From: Anaerolineaceae bacterium
Lineage (GTDB): Bacteria; Chloroflexota; Anaerolineae; Anaerolineales; Villigracilaceae
Assembly (NCBI GenBank): GCA_009772985.1
Contig: WOUS01000008.1
Location: forward strand, 91,332-155,331
Direction: 5' to 3'
DNA length: 64,000 bases
A program made the position numbers and the translations under genes. The notes below the pieces were generated by a model. It was not told the origin of the DNA. It searched no databases and saw only the letters and a list, made by a program, of their open reading frames with translations. Position 1 is the first letter of the stretch, and each line of letters opens with the position of its first letter. Below are positions 14,632 through 23,676 of the stretch, one piece after another.

Positions 14632-15740
14632 TGGACGCGGTATTCCTCCGCAAGGCGCTTGTGCGCGGGCTGGGGCTGTTCGCGGCCGTGACGCTCCTGT
14701 TCGCGCTGGTCCCCTCCGGGCTGGGCCGCCTCTCTCTCTACAACCGCGTCTTTCCCGGCCGCGCGCGTTTCCCGTATGGCGAAAACCCGGCGCAGTCGTA
14801 CAACTTGAGCATCTTCGACCTGGACGCCATGTTCGCCTCGCACGTCATCAACGCGGAGCCGAAACCGGCGGACGAGTACCGCGTCGTCCTCGTCGGCGAT
14901 TCCGCCCTGTGGGGCTGGCTGCTCCGCCCGCAGGAGACCCTCCCCGGCCAACTGGACGCGGCCGGCCTGACGGCCTGCGACGGGCGGACGGTGCGCGTCT
15001 ACAACCTCGGCTACCCGACGATTTCGTTGACCAAAGACCTGCTCATCCTCGACCAGGCCATGCGCTACCAGCCGGACCTGGTTATCTGGCTCGTGACCCT
15101 CGAGTCTTTCCCGGCCGACAAGCAGTTGACCCCGCCGCTGGTCGCCAACAACGCGGCGCGCGTGGACGATTTGATCGCCCGCTACAGCCTGCCGCTTGAC
15201 CCGGCCTCCCCGGACCTCGTCCGCCCAACCTTCTGGGAGCGGACTCTCGTCGGACAGCGCCGCCCGCTGGCGGACCTGCTCTGGCTCCAGTTGTACGGCG
15301 TTCTGTGGTCGGCCACCGGTGTGGACCAATTCTACCCGGCCTCCTATGACCGCGCCCAGACAGATTTCGACACCGACGTTTCCTTCCACGGGATGCAGCC
15401 GCCGATGCTGGACGAATCCAGCCTGGCCTTCCCCGTGCTGGAGGCCGGCCTGCGCGCCGTGGGCGGGACGCCCGTGATCCTCGTCAACGAGCCAATCCTT
15501 GTCAGCAGCGGGAAGAACAGCGACCTCCGCTATAATTTCTATTCCCCGCGCTGGGCTTACGACCAGTACCGCCAAATGCTGGCGGACAAGGCCGCCGCGG
15601 GCGGCTGGAACTACCTCGACCTGTGGGACCTGGTCCCGGCGGGCGAGTTTACCAACATCCCATTCCACATGACCGCGAAAGGTGAATCCCTGCTGGCCGC
15701 CCGGTTGCAGGCGGCCATCCAGCAGCAAACCTGCCCATGA
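14631..15740 (+). CDS. membrane-anchored SGNH-like protein B, paralogue of A
   Basis: 369 residues, same architecture as the preceding gene: N-terminal helix (~10-28) and extracytoplasmic SGNH-like domain. The nucleophile motif is kept (VLVGDSALWGW, Ser91), but at the C-terminal D-x-H site it reads I-P-F-H-M-T-A-K-G, so the Asp seen in A is absent. The two genes are clearly a tandem duplication with subsequent divergence. The start at ATG 14631 overlaps the upstream TGA; an in-frame extension to 14502 would overlap gene A. Its stop overlaps the lipoprotein start (ATGA). B may have become a binding subunit or use another acid; both are inference. Confidence 0.85.
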   Translation: MDAVFLRKALVRGLGLFAAVTLLFALVPSGLGRLSLYNRVFPGRARFPYGENPAQSYNLSIFDLDAMFASHVINAEPKPADEYRVVLVGDSALWGWLLRPQETLPGQLDAAGLTACDGRTVRVYNLGYPTISLTKDLLILDQAMRYQPDLVIWLVTLESFPADKQLTPPLVANNAARVDDLIARYSLPLDPASPDLVRPTFWERTLVGQRRPLADLLWLQLYGVLWSATGVDQFYPASYDRAQTDFDTDVSFHGMQPPMLDESSLAFPVLEAGLRAVGGTPVILVNEPILVSSGKNSDLRYNFYSPRWAYDQYRQMLADKAAAGGWNYLDLWDLVPAGEFTNIPFHMTAKGESLLAARLQAAIQQQTCP

Positions 15741-16690
15741 AAAAATCCTCTCCTGTCCTTTTGCTTTTTGTCTTTATGTTTTCAGCCTGCGCGCCGGCTC
15801 CCGCCGCGCCCTCGACCGGTTCCCCGCTCGTTTCGACGGCGGCCAGTTCGCCGCTCCCGGTCGTGGTAACGGCGACCGGCTCCCCGGTTCCGGGCGGGAC
15901 GGCGGACCCGGCGTTCACCTCCACGCCCGACACGCGTCTCCCGCCGGAACGCTGGCAGGAGTGGCCGGTCGTCCCGACCGTTTCGCCGCGCATGATCGCC
16001 GTCTTCCGGCAGGGGCAGGCACTCGGCCGCGACCCGGCGCGCTTCTCCAAGGTCGGCGATTGCCAGAATGTGGAGTCGCTTTTCCTGGGGCCGTTCGACC
16101 ATCCCGGCGAGTACCGTCTTGGCGAATACGCCGCGCTCCAGCCGGCGATTGACCAGTTCAGCGGTTCCTGGTCGCGCGACAGCCTGGCGGTGGGAGGCGG
16201 GATGAACGTGTTGAGCCAGCTCTCTCCCCTGTGGGCAAACGCGGACTATTGCGAGAAAACGGAAAGCCCGCTGGCGTGCGAGATCCGCGTAAACAATCCG
16301 AACATTGTTATCGTCAGTTTGGAGACAAACTGGGATAAAAAGTCGGCAGCCGCTTACGAGGCCGCCATGCGCCGGGTGGTAGAATATGTGCTCTCGCAGG
16401 GCGTGGTGCCGATTTTGGCGACCAAGGCTGACAATCAGGAAGGCGACAACAGCATCAACGCCGCCATTGTCCGCGTGGCCTACGATTACGATGTGCCGCT
16501 GTGGAATTTCTGGGCGGCGGTCCAGCCGCTGCCGGATCACGGCCTGACCGCGGACGGCTTCCACCTGACCCATGCCCCGCCGTTCTTCGACGACCCGCTG
16601 CGGATGAAGCAGGCCTGGCCCTGGCGCAACCTGACCGCGCTGCAATCCATTGACTCGGTTTGGCGCGGCCTGACTGCCGGGCAGCCATGA
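15737..16690 (+). CDS. SGNH-like lipoprotein with GDC in place of GDS
   Basis: 317 residues: signal peptide and lipobox F-S-A-C (Cys18), a Ser/Thr/Pro-rich tether (~20-65), then an SGNH-like domain. The usual block I motif GDS reads G-D-C (Cys109 in KVGDCQNV), while the C-terminal D-x-x-H is present (D273-G-F-H276). VSLETNWD and PILATKADN fit the central part of this fold. The protein sits on the outer face of the membrane. The start overlaps the previous stop (ATGA). Either Cys is the nucleophile or catalysis is lost; sequence alone does not tell. Confidence 0.8.
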   Translation: MKKSSPVLLLFVFMFSACAPAPAAPSTGSPLVSTAASSPLPVVVTATGSPVPGGTADPAFTSTPDTRLPPERWQEWPVVPTVSPRMIAVFRQGQALGRDPARFSKVGDCQNVESLFLGPFDHPGEYRLGEYAALQPAIDQFSGSWSRDSLAVGGGMNVLSQLSPLWANADYCEKTESPLACEIRVNNPNIVIVSLETNWDKKSAAAYEAAMRRVVEYVLSQGVVPILATKADNQEGDNSINAAIVRVAYDYDVPLWNFWAAVQPLPDHGLTADGFHLTHAPPFFDDPLRMKQAWPWRNLTALQSIDSVWRGLTAGQP

Positions 16691-16698
16691 ACCCCTTT

Positions 16699-16775
16699 GG
16701 ACACGGACGACACGGACATCACGGAATCTTCCGTGAGTCACGGAAAGATCCGTCCGTTCCGTGAAATCCGTGTCC
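16699..16775. repeat. 77-bp imperfect palindrome
   Basis: Ends GGACACGGA (16699-16707) and TCCGTGTCC (16767-16775) are inverted copies, with further internal pairs (CACGGAATCTTCCGTGAG). It fills the gap between the SGNH lipoprotein and the carrier protein genes. Confidence 0.75.
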
Positions 16776-16810
16776 GAATTTTTTTCGAGAAATTCGTGCA
16801 ATTCGATGCA
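16776..16810. repeat. family B repeat, copy 1 (half element)
   Basis: Contains TTTTTTTCGAGAAATTCGTG and ends ATTCGATGCA. The same end occurs at 22303-22311 and 61616-61625. It directly abuts the preceding palindrome and the carrier protein's ribosome-binding site. Confidence 0.7.
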
Positions 16811-16836
16811 AAAAAAACCTTCCGAAGGAGTAACTT

Positions 16837-17082
16837 GTGTCTGATGAAATAATGACGGCATTGGCGCAGTACGTGGCCGCCGAAATCCTGAGACAACCCT
16901 CCCGCCTCATCGGCGCGGACGAGCCGCTGCTGACCAGCGGACTGATCGATTCGTTCCACCTCGTTGACCTGGGGATGTTCGTCGAGGACAAGTTCGGCGT
17001 CCGCATTGACGACGCGGAACTGAATGCCAGCACCTTCGACACGCTCAGCCAATTGGCCGCCCTGATCCGCGCGCGGCAATAA
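16837..17082 (+). CDS. acyl carrier protein (DltC-like role suspected)
   Basis: 81 residues with the four-helix carrier pattern. The 4'-phosphopantetheine attachment site is Ser39 in GLIDSFHLVDLG. It starts with GTG at 16837, six bases after GAAGGAG. Its position between an MBOAT/SGNH cluster and an adenylate-forming ligase makes it the likely thioester carrier that presents the acyl group to the MBOAT, as DltC does for D-alanine. The 150-base gap upstream is filled by repeats, so a separate promoter cannot be excluded. Confidence 0.88.
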   Translation: MSDEIMTALAQYVAAEILRQPSRLIGADEPLLTSGLIDSFHLVDLGMFVEDKFGVRIDDAELNASTFDTLSQLAALIRARQ

Positions 17083-17087
17083 GAATT

Positions 17088-17173
17088 GGACGCGGATAAA
17101 CGCGGAGGAACGCGGATGTTTAAAAGACCCCAAGAAATGTTTTTATCCGCGTTTTCCGCGCTCGTCCGCGTCC
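17088..17173. repeat. family A palindromic repeat, copy 2
   Basis: Begins GGACGCGGATAAACGCGGAG and ends CTCGTCCGCGTCC. It fills almost the whole gap between the carrier protein and ligase genes and leaves little room for a ribosome-binding site before ATG 17183. Confidence 0.8.
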
Positions 17174-17182
17174 CATCAAAAT

Positions 17183-18877
17183 ATGCCAAACTTTTCCGAA
17201 CTTCTCAAGCAGCACTACGAACAGACGCCCGATAAGGTCAGCGTCATCCTGCTCCACGCCGGGCAGCCGGACCGGCCGGTGACGTACCGCGAACTCGTCC
17301 ACGGCGCGGCGGGATATGCGCGCACGCTGGAGAAGAACGGCGTCCAGCCCGGCGACGTGGTCCCGCTCATCCTCCAGCATGGCGCGGACCTGCTCTTCGC
17401 CTACTTCGGCGCGGTGCTGCACGGGGCCATCCCGTCCATCATGCCGTTCCTGACCGAGAAACTGCTCCCCGAGCGCTACCGCGCCGACCTGGCCGCGCTG
17501 GTGGCGGTCACCCAGCCGACGACCATCGTCACCTACCGCGAGTTCGAACCGGAGGTGCGCGCCGCGCTCAAGCCGGGCGAGGACTCGGTCAAAGCCGTCA
17601 TCGTCAGCGGCCAGGCTGACGGTCCGCGCGAACCGGACTTCGTCCGCTTCGGCGGCCTCCAGCGCCAGCCGGAAGACATTGCCCTGCTCCAGCATTCGTC
17701 CGGCACGACCGGCTTGCAGAAGGGCGTGGCGCTTTCGCACCAGGCGGTCGTCAACCAGTTGACGAGTTACGGCGCGGCCATCCATCTCGACGCCGCCGAC
17801 GTCTTCGTCTCCTGGCTGCCGCTCTACCACGACATGGGGCTGATCGCCTGCTGGCTGATGCCCATCCTGCTTGGCAGCCCGCTCGTGCTGCTGTCGCCGT
17901 TCGACTGGGTGCGCGCCCCGTACCGCCTGATGCAGGCGGTCTCGAAATACCGCGGCACGCTCTCCTGGCTGCCGAACTTCGCCTACAATTTCTGCGCCCA
18001 GAAGATGCGCGACCGCGACCTCGAAGGCGTGGACCTGTCGTGCTGGCGCGCCATCTCGAACTGTTCCGAGCCGATGCGCTGGGACAGCCACCAGGCCTTC
18101 TTCGAGCGGTTCCGGACCTTCGGCCTGCGCCACGAATCCCTGGCCACCTGCTACGCCATGGCCGAGAACGTCTTCGCCGTGACCCAGGGCGGGACCGGCG
18201 CGCCGGTGGTCTTTGAGGACGTGGACCGCGAGAGTTTGCAGGTCGAGAAGATCGCGCGTCCCGCCGCGGACGGCAAGCCGGTTGTCCGCATGTTGGGCGC
18301 GGGGAAGGCAATTCCCGGCACGCAGGTACGCGTGGTGGACGCGCACGGCAAGTCCCTGCCGGACCGGCACGTGGGCGAGGTGGCGCTGAAAAGCGACTGC
18401 ATGTTGACCGGTTACTACCATCGCCCGGACGCCACCGAAAAGGCCTTCAAAGACGGCTGGTATCTCACCGGCGACTTCGGTTATCTCGTGGATGGCGAAC
18501 TCTACATCACGGGCCGTAAGAAGGACCTGATCATCGTCGGCGGAAAGAATATTTACCCGCAGGATTTGGAACTGCTGGCGTACGAGGTCCCCGGCGTGCA
18601 TACCGGACGCGCCTCGGCCTTCGGTGTGTTCAACGACGCCACCGGGACCGAGGACGTGGTGCTGGCCGCCGAAGCCGATACCGACGATCACGCCGAGCGG
18701 CAGAGAATCGCCGATGGCATCCGCGCGGCGGTGACGCGCGGCTCGGCGGTGGCGCTGCGCTACGTCCACATTGTGGGACGGCACTGGATGGTCAAGACCT
18801 CCAGCGGCAAGACGGCGCGCTCCGCGAATAGGGAGAAGTTCTTGAAGGAGATGGAGGAGAAAGGGCAGGGGTTTTAG
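17183..18877 (+). CDS. fatty-acyl-AMP-ligase-like adenylate-forming enzyme
   Basis: 564 residues of the ANL superfamily. It should activate a carboxylic acid with ATP and load it on the adjacent carrier protein. Motifs: the ATP loop HSSGTTGLQKGVALSH, SWLPLYHDMGLI (typical of FAAL and long-chain enzymes), TGDFGYL, and ITGRKKDLIIVGGKNIYPQDLE. The catalytic Lys is in SSGKTAR (about 543). The HDMGLI and KNIYPQDLE signatures favour a fatty-acyl-AMP ligase over DltA, which is specific for D-alanine. It lies 100 bases after the carrier gene, the gap being a family A repeat. Its position implies that this locus attaches a fatty or hydroxy acid, not an amino acid, to its target; that is inference. Confidence 0.88.
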   Translation: MPNFSELLKQHYEQTPDKVSVILLHAGQPDRPVTYRELVHGAAGYARTLEKNGVQPGDVVPLILQHGADLLFAYFGAVLHGAIPSIMPFLTEKLLPERYRADLAALVAVTQPTTIVTYREFEPEVRAALKPGEDSVKAVIVSGQADGPREPDFVRFGGLQRQPEDIALLQHSSGTTGLQKGVALSHQAVVNQLTSYGAAIHLDAADVFVSWLPLYHDMGLIACWLMPILLGSPLVLLSPFDWVRAPYRLMQAVSKYRGTLSWLPNFAYNFCAQKMRDRDLEGVDLSCWRAISNCSEPMRWDSHQAFFERFRTFGLRHESLATCYAMAENVFAVTQGGTGAPVVFEDVDRESLQVEKIARPAADGKPVVRMLGAGKAIPGTQVRVVDAHGKSLPDRHVGEVALKSDCMLTGYYHRPDATEKAFKDGWYLTGDFGYLVDGELYITGRKKDLIIVGGKNIYPQDLELLAYEVPGVHTGRASAFGVFNDATGTEDVVLAAEADTDDHAERQRIADGIRAAVTRGSAVALRYVHIVGRHWMVKTSSGKTARSANREKFLKEMEEKGQGF

Positions 18878-18904
18878 GGAGGGAGAAATGTTACTGGAAA
18901 TAAG

Positions 18905-18938
18905 AACCGTCTGCGAGTTGGGGGATTCGCAGACGGTT
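18905..18938. terminator. inverted repeat between convergent genes
   Basis: AACCGTCTGCGA (18905-18916) and TCGCAGACGGTT (18927-18938) form a perfect 12-bp stem with a 10-base loop, but without a long T-run. It lies between the ligase and the convergent RES gene and could serve both. Confidence 0.55.
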
Positions 18939-18943
18939 GATTG

Positions 18944-19753
18944 CTAGGTGGAACCCTGATACTCGAATGGTTCCCCGTTAACCATTTCTGCTACAGTATT
19001 GACGGCGGGACCTAGGACGACCAAGTTGACTGCTTCAGGGTTTTCTCGGTAGCCCGCCCTCACACTTGGATACTCGATGGCATCAACCGGAACAAGCCGG
19101 CAAAGGAAGGCCAGGAATTGGGTGGCCCGGTAGGGAACTGGAACGAATTCGGACTCCTGCGGCAAGTACTCGCTCTCGAGAAGTGCGTGATGAAGGTGGG
19201 GCGCCTTTGCTTCCAAGTCGAGACCGAGTCGAACAACCTTCGCTGCTGGAAATGAGATGTGGAATTCTTGTACGAAGACTCTTGGCTTGTTGGGCTTCTC
19301 GGGACATTCCAGTGCAGCAGTATCGATACTCCGGGAGAGGTAGAGGGCAATCGGCTTCCCTTCTGTATATCTACCTTCGCCTTGCCTGCCTGGAGGTGGT
19401 GGCCCAAGGTCAGCGGTCTTGGGATGGGAGTCGTCTTTAGGGAATCTTTGAGATCTGTACCAGGTGCCCGAAAGGCCGGTACTCGACGCTTTTGCCAATT
19501 CCCATAGGAGCTTCCATGCCAAGGGCCGAGTTAGTAGAATAAGCCACCAGTCGGGTTTCTTGTGGGTGGAACATAGTTCTTGAACGAAAGACTGGATGGG
19601 CGTATGCGCGGTAGGCTTGTTGTCAAGCAACACTTGGCCTGATCTGCCAGTATGGCCGGATGTTTTCTTGATAGAGAGGGAGCCTTCCATCGTTGGCATG
19701 CGGAAGAGCTTTGTGATTGCACCTCGGATGAAGGATTTTATTGAATGGGTCAT
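18944..19753 (-). CDS. RES-domain protein, possible NAD-degrading toxin without a visible antitoxin
   Basis: 269 residues. Residues ~97-250 fit the RES domain: W-Y-R100, LGPPPPGRQGEGRY (Arg128), IALYLSRSIDTAALE (Glu149), and AIEYPSVRAGY (Ser230) followed by NLVVLGP. The Arg, Glu and Ser that name the family are all present. RES toxins such as those of the Xre-RES systems cleave NAD+. The first ~95 residues are an extra, unassigned segment. Most RES toxins are encoded next to an Xre/DUF2384 antitoxin; I find no such frame within 400 bases upstream or downstream. The DNA is less GC-rich than its neighbours, consistent with acquisition. Domain call from motif pattern only. Confidence 0.7.
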   Translation of the reverse strand: MTHSIKSFIRGAITKLFRMPTMEGSLSIKKTSGHTGRSGQVLLDNKPTAHTPIQSFVQELCSTHKKPDWWLILLTRPLAWKLLWELAKASSTGLSGTWYRSQRFPKDDSHPKTADLGPPPPGRQGEGRYTEGKPIALYLSRSIDTAALECPEKPNKPRVFVQEFHISFPAAKVVRLGLDLEAKAPHLHHALLESEYLPQESEFVPVPYRATQFLAFLCRLVPVDAIEYPSVRAGYRENPEAVNLVVLGPAVNTVAEMVNGEPFEYQGST

Positions 19754-19904
19754 TTATTTCGGTGCTGCCTAACTATTTTGCGCCGCCATTTGGCAGGTTA
19801 ACGGATTATGGGTGTCGAAAGATTGCTTAATGTAATGCTGTCCCGTCTCTTTTATTGTAGCACAAGATGGATTATTCGTCTCGAACCCTCCGCTCACGAA
19901 ACAA

Positions 19905-19934
19905 TAAAAACCGCCCTCGCGACTGCGGGGGCGG
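19905..19934 (-). terminator. terminator-like hairpin, second copy
   Basis: CCGCCCTCGC (19911-19920) pairs with GCGGGGGCGG (19925-19934). Read on the minus strand it is followed by TTTTTATT. It repeats the hairpin at 20084-20113 almost exactly. Confidence 0.6.
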
Positions 19935-20083
19935 ACTCGCCGGGGGATGCCCCAGAGAACGGGGCACACGTGAATCCCCCGGCTATTTGTGCAAAGTCGC
20001 CGGAAGGCGACTGGGCTTGCGGACGTCAGTCCGCTTTAGCGGGCTTGGCGGAATCGCCCGGATGTTTACGTCCGGGCGATGAT

Positions 20084-20113
20084 AAAAACCGCCCTCGCAT
20101 CTGCGGGGGCGGT
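20084..20113 (-). terminator. rho-independent terminator of the S1-domain gene
   Basis: ACCGCCCTCGC (20088-20098) pairs with GCGGGGGCGGT (20103-20113). On the minus strand the stem is followed by TTTTTATC. It lies about 60 bases after the S1 gene stop. Confidence 0.7.
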
Positions 20114-20174
20114 TCGTGATTGTTCTTTTGTGTTTCCCTTTGTGGTACTTTGTGTCCTTCGTGTTAAAGGGGTT

Positions 20175-20969
20175 TTACTTATCCGTAATCCGGTTCTTCA
20201 GCGTCCGGTCGAAGATCTCTTCGTGTTCCTTCGACGGCTTGGAGCGGGATTTCCTGCTCTTCACCACAATGCTCTTCCCGGAACGTTCCTCTGCCTTCTG
20301 GAAGGCGATCTGGAAGGCGGTCAGTTCGGGTTCGCGCGGTTCCTGCTGCTCTTCCACGTAATCTTCCCGCTTGCGGTCTTTGCCGCGCTTCCCGCCCTTG
20401 TCGCCCTTGCCGCGTTCGCGGCGCGGCTCGGACTTGTTCGCCTCGGCCAGCATTTCTTCCGGGGCGGGGGTGGCGGCCTTGATGCTCAAGCGGATCTGCT
20501 TCTTGCGGCGGTCCACGTCCAGTATCTTCGCCTCGACCTCTTCCCCGACCTTCAACACTTCGGCGGGGTTCTTGACGTAATCGTGCGACATCTCGCTGAC
20601 GTGCACCAGTCCCGGTCGCTCGGCGCCGATGTCCACGAACGCGCCGTAGGTCTCCAGGCGCTCCACTTTGCCCTTGACGAGCATGCCGGTTTCCAACTCG
20701 CGCCATTCCAGCCCGAGCGGCTCGACCATGGTCAGTTCCACGCGGTCGTCGCGCACGCGGCGCACCCACACATCCACGCTCTGGCCGATCTTGAGCGCGT
20801 CCTCGACCTTGTTGACCGGTTCCTTGCTGATTTGCGAGATATGGACAACCCCGGGTACTTTTTGCCCGATGTCCAGGATGGCCCCCGCAATGGTGGTTTT
20901 AATGACTTTGCCTGTCAGCCGTACTTTAGGTTGCAGCGCGCTTTCCGGCGCCGCGGTTGTTGGTTCCAT
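20175..20969 (-). CDS. S1 RNA-binding domain protein
   Basis: 264 residues with two S1 (OB-fold) domains. The first, ~18-85, carries GAILDIGQKVPGVVHISQIS; the second, ~95-165, carries GAFVDIGAERPGLVHVSEMSHDYV and GEEVEAKILDVDRRKKQIRLSIK. A long basic, charged C-terminal tail follows (Arg/Lys/Glu-rich, probably disordered). It should bind single-stranded RNA, as ribosomal protein S1 or general S1-domain regulators do. I chose ATG 20967-20969, preceded by GGAG on the minus strand; an upstream in-frame extension lacks such a site. Calling it rpsA is not justified with two domains. Confidence 0.87.
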   Translation of the reverse strand: MEPTTAAPESALQPKVRLTGKVIKTTIAGAILDIGQKVPGVVHISQISKEPVNKVEDALKIGQSVDVWVRRVRDDRVELTMVEPLGLEWRELETGMLVKGKVERLETYGAFVDIGAERPGLVHVSEMSHDYVKNPAEVLKVGEEVEAKILDVDRRKKQIRLSIKAATPAPEEMLAEANKSEPRRERGKGDKGGKRGKDRKREDYVEEQQEPREPELTAFQIAFQKAEERSGKSIVVKSRKSRSKPSKEHEEIFDRTLKNRITDK

Positions 20970-21089
20970 GTGATCACTCCAGTGGTTTGTCTTGGTTTTA
21001 GCCGAAGGCGGATTATACTCCAATTCACAAGATTGCGCCAACAAATTCTGATTGTCTGACAAAAACGGCTCGCGAATGGCTCGGAAAAT

Positions 21090-21186
21090 GGGACGCGGAT
21101 ACCCAAAGAGCGGGTGCAGGCTAGCGCGGATAAACGCGGAGAAAAACCGCAGTTAAATCCGCGTCCCTCCGCGTTCATCCGCGTCC
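21090..21186. repeat. family A palindromic repeat, copy 3
   Basis: Begins GGGACGCGGATACCCAAAG and ends CTCCGCGTTCATCCGCGTCC, with GGTGCAGGCTAGCGCGGA inside, matching copies 1 and 4 closely. It lies between the degV terminator and the S1 gene. Confidence 0.85.
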
Positions 21187-21188
21187 AA

Positions 21189-21221
21189 TAAAAACAGGGC
21201 CCGGCGGCGTGCCGGACCCTG
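21189..21221 (-). terminator. rho-independent terminator of degV
   Basis: CAGGGCCCGGC (21195-21205) pairs with GCCGGACCCTG (21211-21221) with one mismatch. On the minus strand TTTTTATT follows. Confidence 0.75.
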
Positions 21222-21250
21222 TACCTGTGTACCTGTCTACCTGTTTACCT
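21222..21250. repeat. 8-base tandem repeat after degV
   Basis: About 3.5 units of TACCTGTN lie between the degV stop codon and its terminator. They may be a replication-slippage product with no coding role. Confidence 0.6.
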
Positions 21251-22105
21251 TTACATCCCCGCCATGTACGCCAACCCGACGGTTCCCGGCCCGATATGTG
21301 TCCCGATCACCGGGCTGACGGAGGCCAGCACATTCTCCGTGGCGTTCAGTTTCGCGGACACGGCCTGGAGCAAGGAGCGCGCCTCGGCCTCCGCGTTGGC
21401 ATGCAGCGTCGCGATCCGGACCGGGGTCCGGCCGGCGATCTTCTCGACCACGATCTCCACCAGCCGGTCGAGCGCCTTGCCCTTGGTGCGGATCTTTTCC
21501 ACCGACTCGATCCGCCCGTCTTCGAGGGCGAGGATCGGCTTGATGTTCAGCGCCGAACCGAGCAGGGCCTGCGCCCCGCCGATGCGTCCGCCGCGGTGCA
21601 GGAACTCGAGCGTATTCACCACGAAGTAGACGCCGGTGTGCTTCTGGGCTTCTTCGGCCAGTTTCCTGCATTCGGCCAGCCCGGCCCCGGATTGCGCCGC
21701 GCGGGCGGCGGTCAGCACGTGGAAGCCCATCGCCATGGCGGTCGAGAGCGAGTCCACGATGGCGATTTTGTCGGCGGCCTTGGGCAGCATCTCTTTGGCC
21801 TGGATGGCCGACTGCATCGTGCCGGAAAGTTTGGATGAGATGAAAATGCCAAGCACGTCGTACCCCTCGGCGAGCAGTTTCTCGTAGGCATCCTTCACGG
21901 TGACGATGGACACCTGCGAGGTGGTCGGCATCACCTTGGCGGTGGCGAGGCGGCGGTAGAAATCATCGGGCAGGATGTCCACCCCGTCTTGGAAAGTCTC
22001 CTCGCCCCAGATGAGCACCTGCGGGACCGTGGTGATGGAATGGGCCTTCAGCAGGTCGGCGGGGATGTAGGCGGTGCTGTCGGTCAGAATGGCAACTTTT
22101 GACAT
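21251..22105 (-). CDS. degV: DegV family fatty-acid-binding protein
   Basis: 284 residues, the usual length. Two-domain fold with the N-terminal VAILTDSTAYIP, the PTTSQVS motif (~60-66) whose Ser/Thr bind the lipid carboxylate, ISSKLSGTMQSA, and HRGGRIG. DegV/FakB proteins bind fatty acids; in Firmicutes FakB presents them to the kinase FakA, which I do not see here. AAGGAG precedes the ATG. It is transcribed alone or with the downstream S1 gene, from which a terminator and a family A repeat separate it. Confidence 0.92.
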   Translation of the reverse strand: MSKVAILTDSTAYIPADLLKAHSITTVPQVLIWGEETFQDGVDILPDDFYRRLATAKVMPTTSQVSIVTVKDAYEKLLAEGYDVLGIFISSKLSGTMQSAIQAKEMLPKAADKIAIVDSLSTAMAMGFHVLTAARAAQSGAGLAECRKLAEEAQKHTGVYFVVNTLEFLHRGGRIGGAQALLGSALNIKPILALEDGRIESVEKIRTKGKALDRLVEIVVEKIAGRTPVRIATLHANAEAEARSLLQAVSAKLNATENVLASVSPVIGTHIGPGTVGLAYMAGM

Positions 22106-22265
22106 GGTTTCTCCTTTGACTGGTCAGGACTTCAAAGAATAGTAACCCTGACGGGCGGGTTTGGTCGCGCCGTTCCTTGACCTGCCGCCTGAGTTCGGCT
22201 ACAATGCTCCCGCCTTCGGGCAATTTCTGTTTTTAAGCGGCGGTTCTCCCGGCCAAAGGAATGCA

Positions 22266-22311
22266 GCATCGAATGCCGCGAATGGAACGAATTTTTCGGG
22301 AAATTCGATGC
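22266..22311. repeat. family B repeat, copy 2
   Basis: GCATCGAAT (22266-22274) and ATTCGATGC (22303-22311) are perfect inverted ends around GGAACGAATTTTTCGGG. It lies directly before the ffh start and could fold in its mRNA leader. Confidence 0.75.
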
Positions 22312-22323
22312 AACGAGAAGAAC

Positions 22324-23646
<1,323 letters not shown>

Positions 23647-23676
23647 TTTGCATCTGGCATAGTTTCCATATTAAGG

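Larger units (their letters stand above)
19754..20174. other. 421-base intergenic region packed with hairpins
   Basis: No credible gene. It contains two near-identical copies of a 31-base terminator-like hairpin (19905-19934 and 20084-20113), a perfect hairpin around 20056-20078 (CGCCCGGA/TCCGGGCG), several smaller GC-rich inverted repeats between them, and at 20131-20165 a half copy of the CCTTTGTG-type repeat seen at 44722-44793. A small frame at 19769-19969 (minus) is repeat-derived and not accepted. Confidence 0.6.

Noticed and set aside
17120-18784. 554-aa minus-strand frame antisense to the ligase gene
   Set aside because: No start signal and no domain; its first part runs through the family A repeat.
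19769-19969. 66-aa minus-strand frame as a possible antitoxin for the RES protein
   Set aside because: Most of it is encoded by repeat DNA and terminator hairpins, and it shows no helix-turn-helix or DUF2384 pattern.
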